Position numbers and translations under genes: made by a program. From Epiperipatus broadwayi (Eukaryota; Onychophora; Udeonychophora; Euonychophora; Peripatidae), in NCBI GenBank assembly GCA_028023455.1, contig JAQFVV010000142.1, positions 1,435,941 through 1,499,940 of the forward strand: a DNA stretch of 64,000 nt, in the 5' to 3' direction. Shown in pieces: positions 40,535 through 58,120 of the stretch (position 1 is the first letter of the stretch; every line of letters starts with the position of its first letter). The notes under the pieces were generated by a model. It was given only the letters and a program-made list of their open reading frames with translations, was not told the origin of the DNA and ran no database searches.

Positions 40535-40592
40535 GTTAAAGCTGATGAAGATTACCATGTAATCGAAAGCACTACAAAAGAACTTTAAACTA
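40535..40592 (+). ncRNA. Hammerhead ribozyme motif in the 3' region of PLE2
   Basis: CTGATGA (40542..40548), one A, a perfect stem II GATTAC-CAT-GTAATC (40550..40564), then GAAA (40565..40568). AGTTAAAG before the core can pair with CTTTAAACT downstream as stem I with a bulge. AG...CU with a two-base loop can serve as a minimal stem III, with CUA as the cleavage triplet. Hammerheads in Penelope-like elements are an established association. All core bases are intact, so this one could be active. Confidence 0.75.
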
Positions 40593-40815
40593 TAATATTG
40601 CATTTACCATTAAAATTTATATATATATATTCGTGGGACAAAATCTTTTATGAACTCATGTGAAAACACCATTATTTTATTACTATTATTATTATATAAA
40701 TTTGCATCAACTAAGTCATGAATTAGTTACATTTACTTAAGTCTGCACATAAATATATATTAATCCACAAAAGAAGGATATATCTACACTCACATATAAA
40801 AATGATTAAACTTAC

Positions 40816-40926
40816 TTGTAGTGTCTATGCCTTGTATAGGAGGGCAATGCTGACGTATAGTTTCTCCCGCTTTTGCGGGAGGCCAACAGAGAATTGCATC
40901 GAATGTTGTATTACAGTATGTTAAAC
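40816..40926 (-). CDS. Exon of the same class B1 GPCR, N-terminal half of HRM domain
   Basis: Internal exon of 111 bp. The acceptor on the minus strand ends ATATTTTCAG and the donor reads GTAAGTTT. It starts with two bases of a split codon, encodes 36 whole residues and ends with one base, so both introns are phase 1. That one base (A) plus the GA opening the exon at 208 gives Arg, keeping the frame. The peptide contains TYCNTTFDAILCWPP and RQHCPPIQGID: the C-N-x-T-x-D-x-x-x-C-W-P core of the HRM domain followed by the CP cysteine. Three of the six expected domain cysteines are here and two are in the next exon. The first cysteine and the signal peptide must be in an exon to the right, which I could not find. 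A Penelope-like element ends about 215 bp downstream. Confidence 0.9.
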
Positions 40927-42817
40927 CTGAAAATATATATAGAAAAACATTAAATTCATTTATACTTTTACCCATATATATATATAAATTAAAAATGCAG
41001 AAAAAATAAACTAAAAATTAATAAAAAAATATATAAAAACTTTTATTTATGTTACATTTTTCTTGTAAGTTTCAATGTATATACAGATGGCAGATAGTGA
41101 AATAATATTTAGATATGAAGTCCAACTGTGAATATCAAATCAATGATGCCCAAACAAAAGCTGTTGTGAACTTGTAAGCTAAGATGTTAGTTAATCAAAG
41201 GTTAAGTATTGTTTCTAATACAAACAATCTTTTTATCTCTCACTTTTTCTTTTTTGGTCACTTAAGTTATTGTAGGGTTTCAAATCATCATGAAACTTCT
41301 TGTCATCATACATCACACTATAATAACTGTGTCAGTGAGATTATGTATTTGTGCAATAACATTTTCATCCTTTAAGTACAAAAAGAGCATTTTTGATTCC
41401 AATATTTATTTCTTATGCATTTTTATAACCCAAGCTTCAAAAATTAAGAAAGCAATGGTGATGACAGGCTTAGTAGGTTGGCAATCCTTAGTTGAGATCA
41501 TTACTTGAGGTAGTACACACTAATGAGATGATGTAAAGCTAAAATTAAGTGAAACAGAAGTTTTAGCTGGCAAAGATTATAAGTTTAGGCAGTCCTATTT
41601 AGAGATCCCCCTGCCTAACCATGAAAGTGGAAGGACATAGAAAAAGTGGTCTAAAAGTGAGCTGTTTGACAGAGTCTGGCTAGGTTGTCACACATAGCAG
41701 ATTATTGATTTTAGCAGTAGAAATAATAAATTTAGAATATATTAGAAAGCTACAATTAGATATGGTGTTTAAGTAGCTCAGAAAAAAAAAATTATTCTGA
41801 GAAAATTAAAAGACAGCATTGTAAATTAACAAGTAAATAGAAATTTGGACCAGCATATTCTATATATGGACATATTTGTGGTTCACTGATTGGTTCGTAT
41901 AGTCACCATAAAATTCATTTTTATAATAGCTTTTCCTCTTCCCTTTCTTTCTATTTATTTTTGAGTTGGATTGGCCAAAATCATTGAGTTGCTGTTTTAT
42001 TTTTATATATATAATACAAAATTAATCTTAAATGCTAAGAAAATAATAAATTATTTTTTTTAAAAAAAGGAATACATAAACTTTTATCTGCCTTTGTGTT
42101 TTTGTGTGGGTATATATTGTAATACAATATTTTTAATGAATGTTTAGATAGAACTCTTGAGTGTGTGGGTTATCCATTTAAATCAACTTAATTAAAAAGC
42201 ACATAACCTACAACAACTTCCCAAGTCCCAGGTTAAAGTAAACTGATAGACTGATGCATCCAAAAACATATACATATTAAGATTAATCTTAAAATATAAT
42301 GAAAATAATAAATCAAAAGTTAATTTAGATTTTATAATATTTTTAAGAGTGGTCAAAAAAAATATTTTATCTAATATGAATTTCCTCTAATTTTTTAATA
42401 TTATTTTTGTATATTTTTATCTCATATTCTTACAAAATAATAATATCAGTCATTTGAATATTTTCAATTCACTGCAGGATGAATCTAGTATCTCTTACTC
42501 GTAGTTTGATTTTGTTTCCTTAATGTTATTCCAATAAACATTTTTATTTTATACTTGTTAACACTTACAGTCATATATTTGTTTTCCTCTTTCTAGAAAG
42601 CTCATCAAACTAACATTACTTCAGCATTTTTACTTTTTCAGTATTGTCACTGATAACATTTTACTGTTTTATTATGACTTCCAATATACATTTTTCCAAG
42701 CTTTGCTGTGTAGTCTCTGGATAGCTTTTATATTAAGTATTTAAATGTCACCTTTATATAAAAATGGGGTTAAATATATTTATTAAAAATATAAAAAAAC
42801 TTTTTTTAATAACATAA
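40927..42817. other. AT-rich sequence upstream of the receptor exon, no gene found
   Basis: Either the next intron of the receptor gene or its 5' flank. The stretch 41400..41800 is a little GC-richer but unassigned. No exon with the first HRM cysteine was recognised. Confidence 0.5.
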
Positions 42818-43713
42818 ACATATTTGGTACTGTGGTATTAGAGATGCGACATGAAGAATTATAATCGTTTAATCATTAAATTAATTAGGTTATTAAATCA
42901 AAAATATATTTTAAAATCTATATTTAAAAAAAAAAACAATTTAACAAAAAAAAATACGAAAAGCATTAATGTGAACAATAGTTAAAATGAGTGTTTAAAT
43001 CAAATTGAGTGTGTGTTTGCACGTGCATATTCTGCATAATCTATTTTAATACATTGTACAGGCTTACATCTGCATTTACATATGTGATATATGTGGGATT
43101 CGAACTCAGACTTTCACAAGACCTACAACTCTCAGTGACATCTTATATTGCTGACTCACCTGATTACCCACATGTTGAAAAGATAATTACCAATATAGGT
43201 ATTTTGTGCTAAACCAGCACTCATCAGTTGGTTTAGATTACCATCTCCACACATATATACAATTAGTACTCAGCTTTGTATTAAGATAACCAATCTTCAT
43301 ACTTTAATGAATGCTGGTTTAGCACAAAATACCTATATTGGTGATTATTTACCTTTTCAACATGTGTGTGATCAGATGAGTCAGCAATATATGATGGCAT
43401 TGAGAGTTGTAGGTCGTGTGAAAGTCTGAGTTCGAATCCCGCATATATTACATATATAAATGCAGGTGTAAGCCTGTACAATCTATTAAAATAGATTATG
43501 CAGAATATGCACGTGCAAACACATTCAATTTGATTTAAACACGCATTTTAACTATTATTCACATTAACGCTTTTCGTATTTTTTTGTTCAATTGTTTTTT
43601 TTTTTAAATATAGATTTTAAAATATGTTTTTCATTTAATAATCTAATTAATTTAATGCTTAAACGATTATAATTCCTCATGTCGCAGCTCTAATACCACA
43701 GTACCACATATTT
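42818..43713. mobile_element. Foldback transposon FB3 with 8-bp target duplication
   Basis: Target duplication ACATATTT lies at 42818..42825 and 43706..43713. The element (42826..43705) has long inverted arms of about 390 bp, ends GGTACTGTGGTATTAGAG, and a centre near 43265. The arms include GGATTCGAACTCAGACTTTC (a tRNA B-box-like word in reverse) and GTGCTAAACCAGCACTCATC. Eight-base duplications occur with hAT, P and Merlin superfamilies. The terminal GGTACTG does not match a typical hAT CAGNG end. No coding sequence. Confidence 0.9.
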
Positions 43714-45094
43714 TTTTAATCTTAAATTATTTTTACCAAAGAAACTCCATCTTAATTTTGTGATTAATTTTAACTTTTTTGTTTTCAACTGTACCAATAA
43801 TATGATAAATGTATTTCTAATTCTTATATTTTTAATATATACATTTACTTAATTTTGTTATAAAAAATTGAAGATATTTTAGCCTTTTTAGCATTTATTT
43901 GTTTTCTTTTTAATTAATTTCATCTAATCATTTTATATTATAATTCCTCTCTAAAGCTCTAAAATATTTAAGAAACAGTTGTAACTGTAAATGATTTAAG
44001 TAATCTCCAACTATTTTGATTTTCATAATTTTTCATTTTAATCTACACAATACTTCTTGTAACCCCATTGTAACTAGTTTCAGAGTTATGAAACCAATTT
44101 GACATTTTCCTGTATCAACATTAAGCTTCTTATTACTATTCCATATTTTATTTCCTGCAACGGTTTCATTGATGCATATTCTTCATAATTTGAACATATT
44201 CTAAGCATATGGCCTAATATTCTAAAGCTGTAATCAATCGCCACACAAAATAAAGAAAATATAAAGAGGCTTGGACAATTACAAAGGATCTAAATGCAAC
44301 CAACAGAAAGTATTCATGCATTCTATTGTAAAAAAAAATTGGAATATTTAAATGCCAGTTACATATTAAGCCTCATTTATGTAACAAATTAAGTCTATAT
44401 ATAGGCATAATTTTCAACTGGTAAATTAATACAGCATTTTGATTCTGGCAGTGATCTGCCCAAAACATCTTTAGATTATTATAAAAGTCTTGAATTTCAA
44501 TTTTCACTTTTTCATAATACTCCCTTATAACGAGTTAAAAAGAATTGCATTAATTAGAAAAAAAAAAGAATTTAATATTTAGGATCATTATGTTAGTAAA
44601 TTTAATATATTTCCAATGCCTAATACATTTTCAGTAATTAGCATTAAAAACTCATTTATTTATGTGAATGATATTGACTTTATAATTGATCACGTGCTTC
44701 TTCTGGGCAACCAACATTAGTTAAACTTTATATTGTTTTTTTTTTCCTTGCATATCAAAGAGGCAAAACTTAATTTTATAAGTAAGACATAAAAGAGAAC
44801 ATGGATATGAACTGATCCAAGTATTTTTGATATGGTTTATGAAGAAAAAAATGATAAACAAAAAGAAAAAATTAATAAAACATAGTTTAGTGGGGGGGGG
44901 GGGTTGATGAATGAAAGAGCAATAGCTTTCAAATAAATAAACAATGGACTTCTTAAATATTATTTAAAATTAAAGTGTTATACTTTAATTATCATGTTTG
45001 AAAAATTAATGAATTGAAAGTATAAAATATACTTAATTTAAGTGACATATATGTCACATATATGAATGCAAGAGAAATATTCTATTTATAATGA
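43714..45094. other. AT-rich sequence with a G12 run, no gene
   Basis: Contains a run of twelve G at 44892..44903. Otherwise I see nothing. Confidence 0.55.
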
Positions 45095-50118
<5,024 letters not shown>

Positions 50119-50277
50119 GTGATAATAATTGATGATGATTGTTAGTTTAAAAGTTTTCCAAAAGTAAACTTTCTTTTTAGAAGGTTTAGAACCTTTGAGT
50201 TTCATTTGTATTGAAATTGAAAAACAAAATACTTTTGGAAATAGTTACACTTTTAAATTATAAATCATCATTATCAC
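50119..50277. repeat. Old MITE-like inverted repeat
   Basis: Imperfect arms of about 48 bp: GTGATAAT...TTTCCAAAAGTA on the left, and on the right the complement of the same words (TACTTTTGGAAA...ATTATCAC). No clear target duplication. Confidence 0.6.
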
Positions 50278-50279
50278 AT

Positions 50280-51623
50280 TGATTAATATTATTATATATT
50301 TAAATGGAATCATTTTTATTTGAATTTTATTAATTAATCAACTTTTATATTTATTTGATTCAAAATTTATGGTAGATATTCAATATATCATTTTAGAACA
50401 CTGGTTCTAGATTAAAACCCATTTACATGTATTTACCATGACAAAAATAACTATTACAATATATATATATATAGTGTAAAGCCATAACATTTCAAAATCT
50501 TACTTTGGTAGGTTGTCTTCCATACATTTAGTTATAAAAATGGATGTCATATAAAATACTTTTATTTTATAATTTAAAATAAACTCTTTCGCATTTGCTG
50601 ATTTTCTTTACAATTATTGATTTGAATTTGATAGGAACCAATATTGAATAATGCACTTGGACTTTTTGAATGTTGATAGAATGTAATATGTTCTCTTAGT
50701 TATACACATAAGTAATTTATCAAAAATTTTATCAAATGACTTGCTTTAAATTATGGGCTGGAAACAAAAATTATAGAACAAATACAAACGATTTTTTTTT
50801 TTGCTGCTTACAATCAATCTAATTGCATGCTCTAGAGACTAAATGATTAAATGGAGTTGAAAATGAGCTAATTTTCTTTTCACTTTCCTTTGGCATGTAA
50901 ACTATATGTGTATATATCCATATTTGATTAGATTCTATTTTTTGATTAAACAAAAATACATATTTATAGGAACTGATTTTTTTTTTTAATTCTTATAATT
51001 GAACAAAACTGGGGGAAAAGGTACTTTTAACTCAATTTTGTATTTTTTTAATTATTAATAAATTTATTTTTTTATATTTATATTGAAATAAAAAAATCCT
51101 TTATAAATTTATTATTTATCGGCGATAAAAGTACATTTACAAGATTATTTTCTAATAATAATTATAGCAAGAAGAAAGAAGAAAATCTCTGATTTTCTTC
51201 ACTAAAAAATAATCACATTTAATCTATAGAACATCCAATCTTCCCAGAAACGCTTAGTATAAAGAATTATAATCAAAGGTTACATTATTAAAACTATGAT
51301 TGAAATCATTTAAAAGCCACGCATTATCTTAGGAGTCTCAAAGGCCTTAAAAAAAATTTTTTTTTTGTTCAGAGAATTATTTTGATGAATTTCATTGGAT
51401 ATAAGTGGGATGTTGACGCAAATATTATAATCAAAACTTTTATAACTTTTATTCAATCAATAATATTAATAAAATTAATAATAAAAATATATATTTAATA
51501 GAATTCTATTAAAAAAATGTTATTACCAAAATGAATAATAATACTGTTATTACTCCCAAATTTCTATTCCAATATGGAAAGTCTGTTAAAACATTCAAAG
51601 CTATAGAAAATACCATATTATAA
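50280..51623. other. AT-rich sequence, no gene
   Basis: I see no feature in this stretch. Confidence 0.5.
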
Positions 51624-52074
51624 TATATATCGGTACTGTGGTATTAGAGCTGCGATACGAAGAATTATAATCGTTTAATCATTAAATTAATTAGGTTATT
51701 AAATCAAAAACATATTTTAAAATCTATATTAAAAAAAAAACAATTCAACAAAAAAAAATACAAAAAGCATTAATGTGAAGAATAGTTAAAATGCGTGTTT
51801 AAATCAAATCGAGTGTGTGTTTGCACGTGCATATTCTGCATAATCTATTTTAATACATTGTACAAGCTTACACTTGCATTTATATATGTAATATATGCGG
51901 GATTCGAACTAAGACTTTCGCACAACCTACAACTCTCAGTGCCATCTTATATTGCTGACTTACTTGATAACACACATGTTGAAAAGATAAATAATCACCA
52001 ATATATGTATTTCATGCTAAACCAGCACTCATTAAAGTATGAAGATTGGTTATCTTTGTTTTATCCACCAGTCT

Positions 52075-52865
52075 GACTGTGCAAATGTTATATCCGCAAG
52101 TATGACTGTACAGTCAGCAAATAACTATGTTCAATTCCCATGATGTTCTTTTGCAATGAATGATCTGCTGCGTATGATCTCCAATGAATGGTCTGCAACG
52201 ACTGCTCTGAATATACTCTGTATTGTCTGCAATGGATGCTCTCCAAACGAATGGTCTGCAATGAATGCTCTGCCACGGATGCTCTCCAATGAATGGTCTG
52301 CACTGACTGCTCTCCAATGAATGGTTTGCAAGCGATGCTCTCCAACACATGATCTGCAATGAGTCTATTTCTACAGTTTGCTAAAGTTCAATTTATACGA
52401 TGTTCTTTCAGGCTGGCTGCTATAAAAATGGTTCATAACAGGCATACCTTAGCCCCAGTCCAGTTTAGCTGTACACAAACTCTTCGTAGTAAGCACTGCG
52501 ACTGCTGCCAGATATCTCCTACTGGAATTGAACAGTAACTCTACTGTAGATGCACTCCATACTGTCTGCTACTCACTACTGTGTGACTGTTCTCTACTAC
52601 TCTCTATATTACACTGCCCTGCGTAGTTGTTACCCAGTCTTCTTATCACTTTCTGATAACTGCAACAATCAATCAATACACCATCCAATAAGGTAACATC
52701 TTTTATCTAGAAATATTTGCAATCAGCAAATATTTTTTGGAATTGTTGATCGCCATTACATCAATGCCTTAATTAAATTCCACAGTTATCAGCGTGCGAT
52801 CTAAAAACAACTTCTCGAATACATTCTAGTTTTTCCAGAGTGCACAAACATGTCTGCCATTTTTA
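52075..52865. other. Cargo segment inside foldback FB4
   Basis: Not palindromic, and GC-richer than the window. It begins with the minisatellite at 52170..52365 and continues with pyrimidine-rich sequence (CTGCTACTCACTACTGTGTG, TCTCTACTACTCTCTATATT). The minus strand has a TTTTTATAGCAGCC-like TATA region near 52430, so part may be a captured LTR or promoter fragment. No protein recognised. Confidence 0.5.
52170..52365. repeat. Minisatellite of 14-15 bp units
   Basis: About a dozen units of the type ATGAATGGTCTGCA / ATGGATGCTCTCCA, often alternating so that a 28-29 bp dimer is the higher unit. Units are diverged. Open frames on the minus strand are by-products of the repeat. Confidence 0.85.
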
Positions 52866-53342
52866 CAAAACACTACAATCTTAATATAAAGCTGAGTACT
52901 AATTGTATATATGTGTGGAGATGATAATTTGAACCAACTGATAAGTGCTGGTTTAGCACGAAATACATATATTGGTGATTATTTATCTTTTCAATATGTA
53001 TGTGATCAGGTGAGTCAGCAATATAAGGTGGCACTGAGAGTTGTAGGTCATGTGAAAGTTTGAGTTTGAATATTGCATATATTACATATATAAATGCAGA
53101 TGTAAGCCTGTACAATGTATATGCAGAATTTGCACATACAAACACACACTCAATTTGATTTAAACATGCATTTTAACTATTCTTCACATTAATGCTTTTC
53201 GTATTTTTTTTTTTTTGTTAAATTGTTTTTTTTTTAATGTAGATTTTAAAATATGTTTTTGATTTAATAACCTAATTAATTTAATGATTAAACTATTATA
53301 ATTCTTCATGTCGCAGCTCTAATATCACAGTACCTATATATT

Positions 53343-54295
53343 TTAATGCTGTAAAATAAGTATTGTTTGCATTATTAAAGATTATGGTCACAAGCATTTG
53401 ATAAAAATGCATTATTTTCTACCTCATAAGATTATGCCTAAAATTAATTTTGAATACATATTTCAATAAAATAAAAAAAGATTTTTATACTTCATTTTAA
53501 AACTTTTTTATTAGAAATGCATTTATTATAATAAAAAAATGGCATCATCATAAAAATATAGATTCAGGTGATATAAATAATGCAAATTATTTACAAAAAA
53601 GTGGTGATGAATTATCAACATTAAAATTCAGAATGATGAAAATAATAATTAAAACTCAAATTATAAATGAGATATTCATATTGCCAATGGCTGAACTAAT
53701 AAATGAAAACAAGTAATTCATTTTAAAAAAATTAGAGACATTTATGGACCAATAAATGAAGAATGACTGTCTTCAATTGTTTATTTATATTAAACTAGAT
53801 AATTTAAATATGTCACTTTTAAATAGAAAAAAAATTGCTTACATTAACTAGTAGCCAATGAAAGCTTTGGAAAAAGTAAACACTTTACAAAAAGTCAACA
53901 TTGATTTTATCTTTGTAACTGACATTAATATATCCTCTAGTTTTTTTAATTGTGCATTCTTGATTACTCTCATATGTCTAACTTGATATTTAGTTTTATG
54001 CCTTTTATTTTTAATAAAAAAATAAACGTATTCCCCAATAAATTTTTAAATCTTTGGCAAATTTTCTTAAGAGTATAACTTCAATAAATAGGGATTTTTT
54101 TTTACATTAAATGGTTTTATTTACCATGCACTAAAAAGCAAAAAAATAATTGTTTCTTCAACCAAAATTGTGATTTTTAGATTTAACTTGAAATAAAAGT
54201 AAGTCAATCTCTTGTTGTCTGAATATTTTAGTTAAAATTAAAAGCAATAAAAATGTTTTTAACTTGTTTTTGTCTTTAAATGAGCACAACACATA
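53343..54295. other. AT-rich sequence, no gene
   Basis: I see no feature in this stretch. Confidence 0.5.
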
Positions 54296-55076
54296 TTAAC
54301 CCCTAGTGTTCTGGATTTGTTTAAAAGCAAAATGGCTTGACATCACTCTAAATCGGTCACTTTTCGTACTACGATTACGATTTTGCACTCATTTAAACCA
54401 TTAAAAAAAGTTCTGTAAGATGCTGCTCTCTCTTGAATTATTTTACAAGTAGAAAATCAATAAACATGACCATATATGTCAAATAAAAGAAAAGCACCAC
54501 CTTTTCTTAAATCTTATTGGCTGTTTAAATTTTGACAACAAAAAAATGGCTACCAAAAAGTAGAGTTCCGATCAGTTTTTGTTTTATTTCAAAAATGATA
54601 AACGAATGTTTTAGACCATTTTAACCATATTTTTTGACAAATTATAAATTATTTTGATAAAATATACTAAAAATAAAATTATTTAAAAAAATATTTAAGA
54701 TTTTAGTAAAAATATTTAAGATTTTAGCAAAAAAATATTTACTTTTCTAAAACGTAAAACTGAGAAAGAAATCAACTACGTCAGCAACTTTTTTTAATTG
54801 GTTACTAACTTTCATTTTTAAATTTGCTGCTATCGAAAATTTCTATAATAAATAATTAGAAATTTATTTTTGAAAAAACTTTTGTTCACTTTGATAATCT
54901 GACAAATTATTAATATACTTTTTACAAATGAAACTAAAGTAAATATAATATTAAAAGATGAATATATTTTGATAATTGACTTTGTTAATTGACACTTCAG
55001 TTTGTGAATTCGCCAATTAAAAGTGTTGACTTTTACCTCACTCGGCCAATAATATAATTAGTGGTTTAAGGGTTAA
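54296..55076 (-). mobile_element. piggyBac-like MITE, copy 2, TTAA ends
   Basis: Flanked by TTAA at 54296..54299 and 55073..55076. The termini are TTAACCCCTAGTG on one side and, read from the other, TTAACCCTTAAACC. TTAA duplication plus CCCY ends fits piggyBac. It is collinear with 15604..16370 in opposite orientation. No coding sequence. Confidence 0.78.
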
Positions 55077-56744
55077 TAATGATTAATTAATGTCCATATT
55101 AATGCAACTTTTGATTTAAGCTAGAAGACCTGTTTCTGTCTTAAAAATGTGTTTTCTCTAAGGTTTCAGATCAAAAAATAGATGATCATATTTATTGCAA
55201 CTCAAATATTTTATATGAGAATTAAGATTCCTTTTTTAATTAAATTAATTTTTTTTCATTTATTTCTAAATAAATAATAATAATTATAGATTGCTAACTA
55301 AATTTATAAACATAAAAATATATTATATTAAAAGCTGATGAGCTTTATTAATAAGTTATGTATACTATCAAATTCTAAAGAAACAATTTATATTTAAAAT
55401 CAAGTAAAATTAAATTTAAAAAATTGGAATTTCTGAAAGCCTTGAACTTTAATATTTTGAAACTTAAAATATACTATTTAGAAAATGTAAGTAACAAGAC
55501 TTATAATCAGTTTGATTACAACATCAATATTTTTAGTAGAGATTCATAGCATTAATAATTCCACAAAGTCAATAGCCATTTAGTAAATTGATTATTAGTT
55601 TATTATAAATTTTTATTACTAGTTATATCTGTAATAAATTTTAGTATGAGTTTAAAAGGTAACAGTTGTTTAAAGCCTTTCAATTGATCTTGTAATTTTG
55701 ATACTTGACAACTAGTAAGTTTATATTTTAAATATTTTTGTATAACAACATTTTATTTCCAAAGTCAAAACAAAAAGATGTATATTTACTACAGCCACTA
55801 GCAATTTAAAATAAAAACTTTTTTTGCTGACATAAGATATCTGTAGTAATTGAAGCCTTTGATAAAATAAACCATTTCAAAAGCAAATACCGATTTCATT
55901 TTTATTAGAGACAAATATCTTCTAGAACAGAAGTTTCTGACTTTAAATTAATTTATCTCTAAGAGTTTACAGATACATTATAGAAAGTTAATAAGTAAAT
56001 GTATAGATTTTTTTTTATCACTTAGAGAGAAAGATCGGTGTCATTCTTTTTTTACCTTTAATAAGCTTTACAGCAAATATTTTTAAACTTGAAACTTGTA
56101 AAAATGTGTAATAAATATTTGGAAATGTATTTTATTTTTTTTAATATTTATTTACTGAGTATATGCTTACATATTTAATAAAGAAAATATTCGGACGTAC
56201 TTATCATATATAAGCAGAAAAGGAACACTCTATCTTTCAATAAACTGCTTTTTTTAATATATATATCAGTAAATTAATTGTAACATACTAAATAAAAGAG
56301 TAATAAAACAAACATCTTAAATCATGAAGCCTAATTTAATCTCCTGTATCACAATTAAAAATCGTTGTCTATTTCAGCAATGTTTTAATAACAATACTCA
56401 TCATATTTTTCTACTACTGTTTCAGTCTTTACACTACACATAATTGGTAAAACATTATAGTATTATCATATGCAGTTTTAAACCACGCTATATAATTATA
56501 TATATAATAAATATTTATATTTTAAAATATTTCTAACATTAAATTAAACTTTTAAAGATTAAAAATATTAATTTATACATAGTTGCAACTCATTTATTAA
56601 CTATACCAAGTTTCAAAATTTTCAAATGTTAAACAGATTTTCATGGGCTACAGATATAAATGAAATATTATCCAGGTTAATGCATATATAATTAATTGTA
56701 ATAAAGTATATATTGACATATCAGTTAGGCCACATAAATCATCA
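55077..56744. other. AT-rich sequence, no gene
   Basis: I see no feature in this stretch. Confidence 0.5.
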
Positions 56745-57090
56745 ACTAAGGCTATTATTGATAAATTTTCGATCAAAAAATATATAAAAATGAAATTATT
56801 GCTTGGGAAAACTCTTGTGTTTGTTCAAAATAATATGGACTTCTAAAACTAGATATCTTTCTTGATCCAATAATGAGTTTAATAGGATCTCTCACTTACA
56901 TTTTAACTAGATGTTTATCTGATATAAAAAGCCCACCTTCCATCTTATAAATCATATATAAACAACTCTATACATTTCATTTCTCCGTTAAAACATTGAA
57001 AAATTAATACAAATGATACTCTTATCAACCGCCCTGTTATTTCTTTATTTACAAAATATTTCAGTTGACAAAGCTTTAAAAATCATGTTA
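56745..57090 (+). pseudogene. Decayed fragment of a PLE1-family reverse transcriptase
   Basis: Collinear with about 7755..8095 of PLE1: shared GCTATTATTRATAAAT, CTTGTGTYTGTYCAAAAT, TATGGACTTC, GATCYMATAATGAGTT/GTCCAATAGTAAGT, CATTTTAACTAGATG/CATATTTTAGCTAGATA, TTATCKGAT, TCATATATWAAMAAC and TTTACAAA...TTGAYRAAGCTTTAAA. Many substitutions, stops and indels; much older than PLE1. Confidence 0.82.
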
Positions 57091-57414
57091 ATTACTACTT
57101 CATCATTTTATTATTATTTGTCATTCTATTTTTATTTTGCCATTTTATTATATCTATCTGTTTTCAATTGGTAGAAATATCAATCTTATTATATAGCAAT
57201 GCTTACAGCACATACAATCATTTTTATAATATTCATTACCCAGTTGATGACCAGTGTGATCCAATAGAATGTCAGTATATATTTTTACTACAACAAATTA
57301 TGCATAGATGAATTAAAATATTTCATTTATTTATATGTTGAATAAGATATTTTCATGTATTGTTATTATAATAAAGAGATTATATTCATGTAAACAGAGA
57401 TAAAATTTAAAATT

Positions 57415-58120
57415 TGATGATGCCAAGAAACTATCAATTATTACTAATTGACAATTTCTGAGACTAAATACTTTTTTTATTAACTTGTAATAGCTTTTTT
57501 GTTTGAGCTTTTTGTTGAAGTAAAATGATGTCCTCTTTTATGTCAAATTTAAGACGTTAAATGGGTTATACTCAGAAAGCTATTTTTAAAAATCATTTAT
57601 CTTGACATTCTGCAAATAATATTTTAAACCTCTCCAGAGACCTGTACATTTTAAATTAAATATTTCCATAGATTATTATTATAATAAAGAATATAAATAA
57701 AAGAGCTATTTGATGAAAAAAAACTTGTTTAGCCTCAGGTATTGTCAATTAGTTTTAATTAATAGTTTCTTGGCAATATCAAAAGCTAAAAGTTATTAAT
57801 CTCCTTTTTTGTTCTTTATTATAAAACATTCATTCCATGGGAATATTTAATTCAACATATACAACTGTCTGGAGAAGTTAAAAATATGATTTATGGAATG
57901 TCAAGAAATATGATATTCTTTCACATATTAACACTTATAGAAATAAAATTCTGGATTTAAATTCATTTAACAATATTGGATTAACAGTAAAAGAGGACTT
58001 CTTTTTATTTCAACAAAAAAGAAAACTCCAACAAATAACTATTATAGTTAATGAAAAAAAACTTGTTTAGCCTCAGGAATTGGCAAATAGTTTTGGTAAT
58101 ATCAAAAACTAAAAGTTACC
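57415..58120. repeat. Old long inverted-repeat region
   Basis: GATGCCAAGAAACTATCAAT at 57419 is repeated in reverse at 57722..57782 (TAGTTTCTTGGCAATATC) and again at about 58070..58110. AAGTAAAATGATGTCCTCTT (57517) pairs with AAGAGGACTTCTTTTTATTT (57992). GACATTCTGCAAAT... (57604) pairs with GATTTATGGAATGTC (57888). This is a decayed foldback with a partial duplication. No coding sequence. Confidence 0.7.

Larger units (their letters stand above)
38500..40600 (+). mobile_element. Penelope-like element 2 (PLE2), 5' truncated, EN+
   Basis: A second Penelope-like element, clearly a different lineage from PLE1. It holds most of the polymerase gene, a 3' untranslated region with a hammerhead motif (40535..40592), and ends at an (AT)n tract. 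No upstream pseudo-LTR was found, so the 5' end seems truncated near the broken end of the LTR element. It lies about 215 bp from the receptor exon at 40816. Confidence 0.88.
51624..53342. mobile_element. Foldback transposon FB4 carrying about 800 bp of cargo
   Basis: The ends GGTACTGTGGTATTAGAGCT (51632) and its complement (to 53334) match FB3. Flanks TATATATC and TATATATT form an 8-bp target duplication with one mismatch. Left arm is about 51632..52070, right arm about 52870..53334. Unlike FB3, a unique and GC-richer segment lies between the arms. No transposase is recognisable. Confidence 0.88.

Noticed and set aside
41184-41508. Two overlapping frames right of the receptor exon as candidate N-terminal exons
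   Set aside because: They are on the plus strand, opposite to the receptor, and have no signal peptide or HRM cysteine pattern.
52088-52359. Three overlapping minus-strand frames with repeated HSLQTIHW
   Set aside because: Translations of the 14-15 bp minisatellite in several frames.
52170-52365. Possible CRISPR-like array
   Set aside because: Units are contiguous and diverged with no spacers, in an animal genome; it is a minisatellite.
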